From: Pseudomonas sp. ok272
GTDB lineage: Bacteria > Pseudomonadota > Gammaproteobacteria > Pseudomonadales > Pseudomonadaceae
Length of the DNA: 64,000 bases
Direction of reading: 5' to 3'
Assembly: GCF_900109995.1 (NCBI RefSeq)
Contig: NZ_FOCB01000009.1
Span: 124,001-188,000 of the forward strand
Shown: one piece after another, positions 28,393-36,830 of the stretch
How the letters are laid out: each line of letters starts with the position of its first letter
Numbering within the stretch: position 1 is the stretch's first letter
Notes under the pieces: generated by a model
What the model was told of the DNA's origin: nothing
What the model saw: only the letters and a program-made list of their open reading frames with translations
Database searches by the model: none
Made by a program: the position numbers and the translations under genes

Positions 28393-28686
28393 ATGCCGCG
28401 TCCTGCCTGGTCCCTGTTTGCCTACCAACTGATCGAGCCTGACGAACAGCTGGATCTGTTTGCCTGCCAGGAAGTCCGGGTGCATCTGGTGACGCGTCAA
28501 TTGGAGCTGGGCGGTTCGGCCGACCGCACCTTGTGCGGTTCCTTGCTGCCAGCGCAGCCACGTTGGTCGAGCGTCAATCGCCGGGTGTTCCAGGATCAGC
28601 GCCTGTGCTCGCTGTGCCGGGCAATCCTTGAGTCGCAAAAGCGCGGTACGTCGCCGATCTGGCCCGAGCTGCGCTTCGAACTCTGA
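28393..28686 (+). CDS. hypothetical protein with CxxC motif
   Basis: A 97-residue protein beginning MPRPAWSLFAYQLIEPDEQL with no signal peptide. Near the C-terminus QDQRLCSLCRAILESQKRG has a CxxC pair that could bind metal or be redox active, and ends WPELRFEL. ATG 28393 follows TTGGAGCCCCTG. No family is recognised. It lies between tesA and the transpeptidase on the same strand. Confidence 0.7.
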   Translation: MPRPAWSLFAYQLIEPDEQLDLFACQEVRVHLVTRQLELGGSADRTLCGSLLPAQPRWSSVNRRVFQDQRLCSLCRAILESQKRGTSPIWPELRFEL

Positions 28687-28784
28687 CGCCCAGGCAGCCC
28701 ATCGACCCGGTTCGCTGAATTTATAGGCGCGGGTGTACAATCGCTTTTTTCCTCCCTCTGTTGCTTACGCAAAGGATTTTCCGG

Positions 28785-29759
28785 ATGTTGCCGCGCTTTC
28801 CTGCCGTCGCCCGCTGCCTGTCTCTTGCCGCCCTGTGTGTGGCAGGTCCTGTCGCTGCGTTGGAGCTGCCTTTACCACCGCCGGGCGAAGATATCGTCGG
28901 CCAGGTGCAAACGGTCACGGCCAAGTACGAAGATACCTTCGCCGACCTGGGGACCACCTATGACCTGGGGTACCTGGAGATGGTGGCGGCCAACCCGGGC
29001 GTCGATCCCTGGTTGCCAGGCGCGGGCACCGAGATTGTCCTGCCGACCCGCTTCATATTGCCGCCAGGCCCGCGCGAAGGGATTGTGATCAACCTGGCTG
29101 AGTACCGGCTGTACTACTACCCCAAAGGCCGGAACGTGGTTTACACCTTCCCGCTGGGGATCGGCCGTGAAGGCTGGGGCTCGCCGATTACCAAGACCAG
29201 CATCGTTGCCAAGACCCCGAACCCGACCTGGACCCCTCCGGCCTCGATCAAGGCTGAGCACGCCGCCGATGGCGATCCGTTGCCAAACGTCGTGCCTGCT
29301 GGCCCGGATAACCCGTTGGGGCCGTTCAAGTTCACTTTGGGCACGCCCGGTTACCTGATCCATGGTTCAAACAAGAAGTTTGGCATCGGCATGCGGACCA
29401 GCCACGGTTGCTTCCGTATGTTCAACGACAACGTGCTGGAGATGGCGGGCATGGTGCCGGTGGGCACTTCGGTACGCATTCTCAATGAACCGTACAAATT
29501 CGGCGTGAGTGGCGGGAACGTCTACCTCGAGGCGCATACGCCGATCGACGACAAGGGCAACCCGTCGGTGGTCGATAAGCACACCGCGGTAATCAACGCC
29601 ATGCTCAAGCGCGAAGACATCACCGGCAACATGCGCATGAACTGGGATGTGGTGCGTGACGTGGTCGCCGCTGAAGATGGCTTGCCGGTTGAGATCGCGG
29701 TGGCGAGTCCCGCTGGCACTGCGCCGGTCGCTTCTAGCGTGCCACTCGACCTGCAGTAA
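28785..29759 (+). CDS. L,D-transpeptidase (LysM plus YkuD)
   Basis: A 324-residue exported peptidoglycan enzyme. It has a signal peptide (PAVARCLSLAALCVAGPVAALE), a LysM-like module with YLEMVAANPGVDPWLPGAG, and a YkuD catalytic domain (about 98-235) with LIHGSNKKFGIGMRTSHGCF, whose His and nucleophilic Cys are intact. ATG 28785 follows AAAGGATTTTCCGG; an upstream TTG at 28761 is unlikely. Pseudomonads use such enzymes for 3-3 crosslinks or for anchoring lipoprotein to peptidoglycan; the adjacent oprI makes OprI a plausible substrate. Confidence 0.93.
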   Translation: MLPRFPAVARCLSLAALCVAGPVAALELPLPPPGEDIVGQVQTVTAKYEDTFADLGTTYDLGYLEMVAANPGVDPWLPGAGTEIVLPTRFILPPGPREGIVINLAEYRLYYYPKGRNVVYTFPLGIGREGWGSPITKTSIVAKTPNPTWTPPASIKAEHAADGDPLPNVVPAGPDNPLGPFKFTLGTPGYLIHGSNKKFGIGMRTSHGCFRMFNDNVLEMAGMVPVGTSVRILNEPYKFGVSGGNVYLEAHTPIDDKGNPSVVDKHTAVINAMLKREDITGNMRMNWDVVRDVVAAEDGLPVEIAVASPAGTAPVASSVPLDLQ

Positions 29760-29773
29760 CGGCTTCAATCGAC

Positions 29774-29808
29774 CCGCCGAAGCCTGATCGCTTCGGCGGG
29801 TTTTTTAT
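29774..29808 (+). terminator. rho-independent terminator of the L,D-transpeptidase gene
   Basis: CCGCCGAAGC-CTGATC-GCTTCGGCGG hairpin followed by GTTTTTTATT. Confidence 0.92.
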
Positions 29809-29831
29809 TGCAGTGACAAATGCCAGGCAAT

Positions 29832-29862
29832 AAAAAAGCCGACCCAAAAAACGGATCGGCTT
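29832..29862 (-). terminator. rho-independent terminator of oprI
   Basis: Read on the minus strand, AAGCCGATCCG and GGGTCGGCTT pair around a T-rich loop, followed by TTTTTTATT. It lies 22 bases beyond the oprI stop. Confidence 0.85.
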
Positions 29863-29883
29863 GATAACAATCCCTAGGGATTA

Positions 29884-30135
29884 TTACTTGCGGCTAGCTT
29901 TTTCCAGCATGCGCAGAGCACGCTCGTTAGCTTCGTCAGCAGTCTGTTGTGCTTTTTGAGCAGCAGCCAGAGCTTCATCAGCTTTACGGTAAGCTTCGTC
30001 TGCACGAGCCTGGGAGCGAGCAGCTGCGTCTTCAGTAGCGGTCAGACGTGCTTCGGTTTCTTTCGATACGCTGCTGCAACCGGTAGCCAGAACTGCGGCC
30101 AGAGCCAGAGCAGAGAATTTCAGAACGTTGTTCAT
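29884..30135 (-). CDS. oprI: major outer-membrane lipoprotein OprI (Lpp-like)
   Basis: An 83-residue lipoprotein, the length known for OprI. Signal [20 protein letters not shown] ends in lipobox ATGC, followed by [20 protein letters not shown] and an Ala/Lys/Glu heptad coiled coil, ending in RMLEKASRK with the C-terminal Lys that links to peptidoglycan. Start at 30135 is preferred because AAGGGGAACACG precedes it. Codon use is strongly biased, in line with very high expression. Confidence 0.96.
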   Translation of the reverse strand: MNNVLKFSALALAAVLATGCSSVSKETEARLTATEDAAARSQARADEAYRKADEALAAAQKAQQTADEANERALRMLEKASRK

Positions 30136-30202
30136 CGTGTTCCCCTTCAAGGACTTTCTATTTAATGGCTATCTCCCCAGAGTGAGGAAACAGCCGGCGT
30201 AC

Positions 30203-30230
30203 ATACTACCCATTAGTTGTAGTAAGTAAA
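30203..30230 (-). promoter_or_regulatory. probable sigma70 promoter of oprI
   Basis: On the minus strand TTTACT (30225-30230) and TAGTAT (30203-30208) are separated by 16 bases, giving a leader of about 60 nt before the oprI start. Confidence 0.5.
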
Positions 30231-30770
30231 CTGACGTAGCGCAAGAAGCAAAAAAATTGTAGGCGCTGATTCTTTTTCGAGCAACTTTTTGAGTGGGCTG
30301 TATGAAAAGCATCCAGGCAGGACGCCCGTCCTGAGCGATCCGCTGAAAAAACCTCGACACTCGCTGACCGCAATTTCACAGTGTAGAGCTAAAGCTGTTC
30401 TATATTGACTTATCTACACTTTCGTTTAGCGATTGTGGGGTTTCTCACGTCACTTTTGCCTGTTGAGGTGACTTTAACTAGCGGTGCTCGTCTCACGTCT
30501 CAATATCCGGCAATGTTCAGGCTATCGACCCTTGGGATGTTCGGTCGAGCTGCCTTGAGCCAAGCTGTGTCGAATCAGCGCAGATGACGTGATGACGAGC
30601 GTGCCTTGAGCAATTTTGCCTTTGGTGCCTACTATTTGATACGTGCAAGCCCTGCGGGATGGGTACAGCTTTTTCTCGGTGTCCAGGCAGGCACGGGGTG
30701 GCGTAGAGGTTCCTTCGCCGGAAAAACATCGGTAAGGTAGGGGTCAATTCAAGACCCGCGAGGAGCAGTG
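30231..30770. other. gene-free interval between oprI and the GNAT gene
   Basis: AT-rich near oprI, then mixed. No frame on either strand shows domain features; a 131-residue frame on the minus strand (30517-30912) crosses into the GNAT gene and looks like a shadow. TTGACT followed by AT-rich sequence lies near 30405-30415, a possible promoter for an unrecognised transcript. AGGAG at 30761-30765 belongs to the GNAT gene. Confidence 0.4.
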
Positions 30771-31052
30771 ATGAGCGAGGCGTTGTCCATCCACCATGAC
30801 CAGGCTGGTCATCAGTTCGAGACCAATGTGGACGGTCATCGTGCCTACCTGACCTATATGGACCTGGGTAAGCAAACCCTGGATATCTATCGTACGTTTG
30901 TGCCGAACGCACTGCGTGGCCGTGGTATCGCGGCGGCGTTGACCGAGCAGGCGCTCGAGTATGCGGAGCAAATGGGTTACACCGTCATTCCGTCGTGCTC
31001 CTATGTGGAGCGCTACATGGAGCGCCACCAGCGGCATGCTGCCAAGCTCTGA
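30771..31052 (+). CDS. GNAT-like N-acetyltransferase (YjdJ/DUF type)
   Basis: A 93-residue minimal GNAT-fold protein. LTYMDLGKQTLDIYRTFVPN leads to the acetyl-CoA loop LRGRGIAAALTEQALEYA and VIPSCSYVERYMERH, the short single-domain acetyltransferase pattern (YjdJ / human GTLF-like). ATG 30771 follows AGGAGCAGTG; a GTG one codon earlier is not needed. The substrate is unknown. Confidence 0.85.
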   Translation: MSEALSIHHDQAGHQFETNVDGHRAYLTYMDLGKQTLDIYRTFVPNALRGRGIAAALTEQALEYAEQMGYTVIPSCSYVERYMERHQRHAAKL

Positions 31053-31065
31053 CGGGGTTCCCCGA

Positions 31066-31096
31066 TAAAAAACGCCGGGCATTGCCCGGCGTTTTT
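31066..31096. terminator. bidirectional terminator between GNAT and aroG genes
   Basis: AAAAAACGCCGGGC-ATT-GCCCGGCG followed by TTTTTG. A-run and T-run on opposite sides of the stem allow use by both convergent genes. Confidence 0.92.
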
Positions 31097-31118
31097 GTGT
31101 GCGCTAGCTAAACGTCGT

Positions 31119-32195
31119 TCAGGAGCGTTGACGTTTAGGCAGTACGTCCTTGAGCTTGGCGTGCATGCTGCGCAAGGTGGTTTCGGTGGCGGACCAGTCG
31201 ATGCAGGCATCGGTGATCGACACGCCGTATTGCAACTCGGCGAGGTCTTTAGGAATCGCCTGGCAACCCCAGTTCAAATGACTCTCGACCATCAGGCCGA
31301 TGATCGACTGGTTGCCTTCAAGGATCTGGTTGGCGACGTTTTCCATGACCAGCGGCTGCAGTGCCGGATCCTTGTTGGAGTTGGCGTGGCTGCAGTCGAC
31401 CATGATGTTGGGCTTGATCTTGGCCTTGTTCAGCGCTTGCTCGCAGAGTGCGACGCTGACCGAATCGTAGTTCGGCTTACCATTGCCACCGCGCAGGACG
31501 ACATGCCCATAAGCGTTGCCTTTGGTGGTGACGATCGATACGCCACCTTCCTGGTTGATCCCCAGGAAGCGGTGCGGGCTGGACACCGATTGCAGGGCGT
31601 TGATGGCAACGGTCAGGCCGCCGTCGGTGCCGTTCTTGAAGCCGACAGCCGAGGACAGGCCCGAGGCCATTTCCCGGTGAGTCTGGGATTCGGTGGTACG
31701 CGCGCCAATGGCTGACCAACTGATCAGGTCCTGCAGGTACTGCGGCGAAATCGGGTCGAGGGCTTCGGTCGCGGTCGGCAGGCCCATTTCGGCCAGGTCC
31801 AGCAGCAGTTTGCGACCGATGTGCAGGCCATCCTGGATCTTGAAGGAGTCGTCCAGGTACGGATCGTTGATCAGGCCTTTCCAGCCGACGGTAGTGCGCG
31901 GCTTCTCGAAATAGACCCGCATGACCAGATACAGGGTATCGGACACTTCAGCGGCGAGGACCTTGAGGCGCTCGGCATATTCGTGTGCGGCCTTGAGGTC
32001 GTGGATCGAGCAAGGCCCGATAACGACGAACAGGCGGTGGTCAGTGCCATCCAGGATATTGCGAATCACTTCGCGGCCCTTGGTCACGGTCTGCAAGGCA
32101 GCGTCGCTCAAAGGGATATCGCGCTTGAGCTGGTCAGGAGTGATCAGCGTCTCGTTGGAGGCGACGTTTAGGTCATTGATCGGTAAATCAGCCAT
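31119..32195 (-). CDS. aroG: class I DAHP synthase (3-deoxy-7-phosphoheptulonate synthase)
   Basis: A 358-residue enzyme condensing phosphoenolpyruvate and erythrose 4-phosphate in the first step of the shikimate pathway. AroF/G/H-type motifs are intact: LFVVIGPCSIHD, VMRVYFEKPRTTVGWKGLIN given in part, GARTTESQTHREMASGLS, GFKNGTDG and VDCSHANSNKDP. MADLPINDLN at 32195 is the likely start. The allosteric amino acid cannot be assigned from sequence by eye, so the letter of the symbol is provisional. A class II enzyme lies 9 kb away. Confidence 0.93.
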   Translation of the reverse strand: MADLPINDLNVASNETLITPDQLKRDIPLSDAALQTVTKGREVIRNILDGTDHRLFVVIGPCSIHDLKAAHEYAERLKVLAAEVSDTLYLVMRVYFEKPRTTVGWKGLINDPYLDDSFKIQDGLHIGRKLLLDLAEMGLPTATEALDPISPQYLQDLISWSAIGARTTESQTHREMASGLSSAVGFKNGTDGGLTVAINALQSVSSPHRFLGINQEGGVSIVTTKGNAYGHVVLRGGNGKPNYDSVSVALCEQALNKAKIKPNIMVDCSHANSNKDPALQPLVMENVANQILEGNQSIIGLMVESHLNWGCQAIPKDLAELQYGVSITDACIDWSATETTLRSMHAKLKDVLPKRQRS

Positions 32196-32327
32196 CGTGT
32201 TACTCGTCAGGTCACGGGTGCCGGCCGCCAGCGATCCCCGCGCGGCGGAGCACAGCATGATTTAAGCGCAGCGGGGAGCCGAACCTTAGCGCGTTACACA
32301 GTTGCTCGACAATGGGCAGGCACGGGT

Positions 32328-32771
32328 TTAATGCCCAGCAGGCGTTGTAAATGCCTGGTGAACAGTCTCGTTGGAGTACTCGCTGGCGTGTTGATCGACC
32401 CATTGCAGCGCAAGCGCCTGGACGTTTTGTGGCTCCGTGCGAGGAGGGTGCAGCCGGCAGTAGCGTTCGATCTGGCAAACCTGCTCGCCCATCCGAGCCT
32501 GGAACAAGGTTTGCTCATCGATGAATGCGATGCCAACCAGATAGCCATGCTTGCGGCGCAGGCACCAGGCGACATAGCCCAGATAGCAGACATTTTCGCT
32601 CAAGGTCGGCATGCGCACTTGCAGGGCCGTTCCTTTGCGCCAGGCGCGGTGGTAATTGCAAGCCACGCCGCCGAGGCTGATAGTGTGCAGCTCTTGTCGG
32701 GAAATGCACTGGTGCTTGCGCAAGGTTAACTCGACGGGCACGTCGTCAGGATGAGGAATAAAACGCCCCAT
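32328..32771 (-). CDS. PilZ domain protein
   Basis: A 147-residue protein with PVELTLRKHQCISRQELHTI, then SLGGVACNYHRAW (a [D/N]xSxxG-like strand) and a beta-barrel pattern through RMPTLSENVCYLGYVAW, in keeping with PilZ. The first c-di-GMP motif RxxxR is not obvious, so binding is uncertain. Start MGRFIPHPDD at 32771 follows TTGGAGTCTGCATTC. The divergent thioredoxin-like gene begins about 30 bases away. Confidence 0.75.
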   Translation of the reverse strand: MGRFIPHPDDVPVELTLRKHQCISRQELHTISLGGVACNYHRAWRKGTALQVRMPTLSENVCYLGYVAWCLRRKHGYLVGIAFIDEQTLFQARMGEQVCQIERYCRLHPPRTEPQNVQALALQWVDQHASEYSNETVHQAFTTPAGH

Positions 32772-32802
32772 GAATGCAGACTCCAAGTGTCGGTCATTCG
32801 AC

Positions 32803-33156
32803 ATGATCTCCCCCAGTATAGTGGCCGAATGGGAGCTGACCGATTTCGATACCGATCAGCGGCTGTTGGCCATGAGCGGGGTTTCGTTGGTGGTGGTTAC
32901 CAGTGTGGGGTGCTCCAGCTGTCGCTGGGCGCGCCAGCAACTCCCGGCGTTGGGGCTTGAGATCGACCAGTTGTGCTGGATCGATGCGGGGAACAACGGC
33001 GGTGTGGTGCAGCGCTATCAGGTGTTTCATTTGCCGGCGCTGTTTGTGGTGCGCGACGGTGAGTTTTATGGGGCGCTGCAGTCGCGCCTGAGCCGTGCCG
33101 AGCTGAACGCGGCGTTGCGGTTGGCGCTAAGCCGGGATCCAGAGGAGTTGCCATGA
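32803..33156 (+). CDS. thioredoxin-like protein with CSSC
   Basis: A 117-residue thioredoxin-fold protein. The active-site-like motif is SVGCSSCRWARQQLPAL in place of WCGPC, and the cis-Pro loop is QVFHLPALFVVRDGEFYG. It lacks a signal peptide. MISPSIVAEWE at 32803 is preferred; a start at 32770 would overlap the divergent PilZ gene. Its stop overlaps the start of a 31-codon ORF (ATGA at 33153). Redox partner unknown. Confidence 0.78.
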   Translation: MISPSIVAEWELTDFDTDQRLLAMSGVSLVVVTSVGCSSCRWARQQLPALGLEIDQLCWIDAGNNGGVVQRYQVFHLPALFVVRDGEFYGALQSRLSRAELNAALRLALSRDPEELP

Positions 33157-33248
33157 CTTGCCAGCGTTGTATCTGGCCTTGCGGTTTACTGAGCGGCGTA
33201 ACGGTTGAGGCTTTCAACCTGGGGGAGCACACGTGGCAAAAGGCATAG
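33153..33248 (+). CDS. possible 31-residue Cys-rich small protein or coupling ORF
   Basis: The frame starts MTCQRCIWPCGLLSGVTVEA and ends NLGEHTWQKA. It has an excellent ribosome site (AGAGGAG, 33141-33147), its ATG overlaps the stop of the thioredoxin-like gene, and its end overlaps the GTG start of the 5'-nucleotidase by 16 bases. Three Cys lie in ten residues. It could be a real microprotein or serve only to couple translation of its neighbours. Confidence 0.4.
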   Translation: MTCQRCIWPCGLLSGVTVEAFNLGEHTWQKA

Positions 33249-34138
33249 ACAACAAACTGGTCCTGGCGATTTCTTCGCGGGCGCTGTTCGACTTGAGTGA
33301 GAGCCACAAGGTCTACCTAGCCAGCGGGGTCGAGGCGTATCGGCAGTACCAGATCGAGCATGAAGACGAGATGCTCGCGCCTGGCGATGCCTTTCCCCTG
33401 GTGCAAAAGTTGCTCAATCTCAATGTGAGCCTGGGCAAGGATCGGGTCGAAGTGGTGCTGGTGTCGCGCAACAGTGCCGACACCGGTTTGCGGGTGTTCA
33501 ACTCGATCCATCACTACGGCCTGGCGATTTCCCGGGCAGCGTTTGTCGGTGGGCGTAGCCCGTATCCCTACCTGAAAGCTTTTGGTTGCGACCTGTTTCT
33601 CTCCACCCATGCCGATGACGTGCGCAGCGCGTTGGACGCCGGTTTTGCGGCCGCGACCATTTTGTCGGGGGGCGCGAGCCGCGCGGCGAGCGAGGAGTTG
33701 CGCATCGCGTTTGACGGTGATGCGGTGCTGTTTTCCGATGAGTCCGAGCGCGTCTATCAGGCCGGAGGCCTTGCGGCGTTCCAGGCCAGTGAGCGCGAGG
33801 CGGCGCGCGAGCCGTTGCGCGGCGGCCCGTTCAAAGGGTTTCTCGCGGCCCTGAATGCCCTTCAGCGCGAGTTCCCGGACGACAGTTGCCCGATACGCAC
33901 GGCGTTGGTGACCGCGCGTTCGGCGCCCGCCCATGAGCGGGTGATCCGTACCTTGCGTGAATGGGACATCCGCCTCGACGAATCCCTGTTCCTGGGTGGC
34001 CTGACCAAGTCGGCCTTCCTCGAAGCCTTCGCCGCCGATGTGTTCTTCGACGATCAGGCCGGTCATTGCGAGCTGGCGCGTGAAGTGGTTGCCACCGGCC
34101 ATGTTCCCCATGGCATCAGTAATGAACTGAAGAATTGA
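33233..34138 (+). CDS. 5'-nucleotidase, cytosolic NT5C1-like
   Basis: A 301-residue protein of the cytosolic 5'-nucleotidase family (NT5_C1). Visible features are KLVLAISSRALFDLSESHKV at the start with an S-containing variant of the HAD loop, GDAFPLVQKLL, VEVVLVSRNSADTGLRVFNS (motif II), and FLGGLTKSAFLEAFAADVFF with DDQAGH as the acidic motif. GTG 33233 has GGGGGAG six bases upstream. It should dephosphorylate nucleoside monophosphates; the exact substrate is not predictable. Confidence 0.88.
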   Translation: MAKGIDNKLVLAISSRALFDLSESHKVYLASGVEAYRQYQIEHEDEMLAPGDAFPLVQKLLNLNVSLGKDRVEVVLVSRNSADTGLRVFNSIHHYGLAISRAAFVGGRSPYPYLKAFGCDLFLSTHADDVRSALDAGFAAATILSGGASRAASEELRIAFDGDAVLFSDESERVYQAGGLAAFQASEREAAREPLRGGPFKGFLAALNALQREFPDDSCPIRTALVTARSAPAHERVIRTLREWDIRLDESLFLGGLTKSAFLEAFAADVFFDDQAGHCELAREVVATGHVPHGISNELKN

Positions 34139-34221
34139 GCGCTCAGGTGTGGCATCTCGCAGTTGGCGCGGCACTGCTAAGCTGAATCAATCTCCGCCAC
34201 CTTGGCACTTGAGGAGGTCAT

Positions 34222-34722
34222 ATGATTCATTCGATGTTGTACGCCACTGACCTCGGCCTCTACGCTCCATTTGTGATGCAACATGCACTGGCTTTGGCAC
34301 GAACCTTCAAGGCTGACCTTTATGTGGTTCATGCGGTTGAACCCATGGGGTTGTTTGCCGAGTCAGTGTTGCAGAGCTACCTGGACGAGCAGGCCTTGAA
34401 TGAATTTCATCGCCAGGGCTTGAGTGCAGTGATGGCCAATATCGAGCAGCGGGTGCTGGATAACATTCGCGAGGAGTTGGGTGAGGGGCAGCAGGACCTG
34501 GAACTGATTCAATCGGTCAGAGTCTTCCAAGGGGATCCTTCGCAGGTGATTCTCGAGCAGGTGCAGAAACTCTCGGTGGATTTGCTGATCTTGGGCAGCC
34601 ACAGTCATGGTGCAGGCGGTGAGGCCCCCTTGGGGCGCACAGCGACGCGAGTCTTGCAGTTGTCCCAGGTGCCGGTTTACCTGGTGCCTTTGTTGCAGCG
34701 CCGGCGCCACGGAGACAGTTGA
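34222..34722 (+). CDS. universal stress protein (UspA family)
   Basis: A 166-residue single USP domain, MIHSMLYATDLGLYAPFVMQ to VPVYLVPLLQRRR. The ATP-binding-type GxxG pattern appears as LLILGSHSHGAGGEAPLGRT, followed by the C-terminal VPVYLVP strand. ATG 34222 follows TGAGGAGGTCAT. It is predicted to be cytoplasmic; its stress role is inferred from the family. Confidence 0.9.
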   Translation: MIHSMLYATDLGLYAPFVMQHALALARTFKADLYVVHAVEPMGLFAESVLQSYLDEQALNEFHRQGLSAVMANIEQRVLDNIREELGEGQQDLELIQSVRVFQGDPSQVILEQVQKLSVDLLILGSHSHGAGGEAPLGRTATRVLQLSQVPVYLVPLLQRRRHGDS

Positions 34723-34826
34723 GGCGAGCATGCTGGCCTTTTGATTGAAAAGTTCTAGATTTATTCTTCAAACCATTAATATAGTTATATACCGTCGCTG
34801 ATGCCCGTGGCGTCTATCTGCTTTGA

Positions 34827-35810
<984 letters not shown>

Positions 35811-35813
35811 ACC

Positions 35814-36296
35814 TCAGATCACCTCGGTGACAGTGAACTGTTGCCGAGTACCCGCCACCACGATCTCGACCTCATCGCCTTCGTACTTGCCCAGCAGGCT
35901 TTTGCCCAGCGGTGAGCGCGGGGTGATGACGGTAATTTGCTGCCCCACCAGATCGACCTTCAAGCCTGCCGCGTCGGGGGCCAGGAACAGCCACTGTTCA
36001 CGACCCTTTTCGTCCTCCAGGCCGAGCAGGGCACCCACTTCAAGCCCCCTTTCTTCGTCATAAGGCCGCAATACCAGGCTTTCGCACAATGCCAGCGACT
36101 GCCTGATTTCCTCCACGCGCTTGGCCTGCCCTGCCGCGAGGTAGGACGCTTCCAGGCCAAGGGTGTCGTACTTGTTCTCGGCGATGTTCTCTTCGTGGGT
36201 CGCGGTTTCGTAGGCGGTCTGTGCGGCGCGCTGCGCAATGTCGAGGTCAATGCGCAGCTTGTCGAGGATCAGTTGGTGAACGATGTGTTTGTTCAT
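35814..36296 (-). CDS. GreA/GreB C-terminal-domain protein (secondary-channel-like factor)
   Basis: A 160-residue protein. The N-terminal half is a predicted coiled coil with an acidic tip region THEENIAENKYDTLGLEASY, and the C-terminal half is GreA/GreB-like: VDLVGQQITVITPRSPLGKSLL, read in part, and GDEVEIVVAGTRQQFTVTEV. It is distinct from GreB at 24 kb. MNKHIVHQL at 36296 is the likely start, two bases after the stop of the upstream gene. Its role at RNA polymerase is inferred. It converges on cysB with three bases between. Confidence 0.8.
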   Translation of the reverse strand: MNKHIVHQLILDKLRIDLDIAQRAAQTAYETATHEENIAENKYDTLGLEASYLAAGQAKRVEEIRQSLALCESLVLRPYDEERGLEVGALLGLEDEKGREQWLFLAPDAAGLKVDLVGQQITVITPRSPLGKSLLGKYEGDEVEIVVAGTRQQFTVTEVI

Positions 36297-36298
36297 GG

Positions 36299-36706
36299 TC
36301 AGTCGCAAAACTGCAGGACGTTGGCGCGGCTCTTTTCGCTCGGCGCGGTCTGGTCTTGTTGCAACCAGAATTGGCAGTTGGGGTTCGACAGGTTGCGGCT
36401 GTTACTGCGTGCCTGGTCAAGCGCCTGTTGTTGCGCGTTCTTGCGCAGGTTCTCTGTGTAGTGTTCGAACAGTGGGCTCTGTGACGGAATGTCCGGTACG
36501 GGGCGCTCAACGGGTGGTTGAGCCAGTTGCTGCACGGCCTGGGCGACGGGGGCCAATTGTTCGGTGAACAGCACACGCAACGCGAGCCAGCAGGTCAGGG
36601 CGATGGCGATAAAACCCAGCCACATTCCCAGGGCAATGCTGGCACTCAATGGCAGGGCTCTGAGGCGGATCTGTAATGGATGGCGCGGGGCGGGACGGTA
36701 GGGCAT
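36299..36706 (-). CDS. hypothetical single-pass membrane protein
   Basis: A 135-residue protein with a basic N-terminus, one transmembrane helix (LSASIALGMWLGFIAIALTCWLAL), a Pro/Gln-rich region and a C-terminal part QALDQARSNSRNLSNPNCQFWLQQ with two Cys (NPNCQFW and LQFCD) that may form a periplasmic disulfide. It lies directly before the GreA/B-like gene on the same strand. No family is recognised. Confidence 0.7.
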   Translation of the reverse strand: MPYRPAPRHPLQIRLRALPLSASIALGMWLGFIAIALTCWLALRVLFTEQLAPVAQAVQQLAQPPVERPVPDIPSQSPLFEHYTENLRKNAQQQALDQARSNSRNLSNPNCQFWLQQDQTAPSEKSRANVLQFCD

Positions 36707-36830
36707 GGCTGCCTCCTGGCGGATGGTCGCGGGCGAGGGGCGATTGTCGCATGAAGATTAATCGTCGTCGGCCCTTCTGCGCGGGGTAATTTATGCGGAC
36801 AATCGGTGCCTTTGCCAACGGGAGCCTGGA

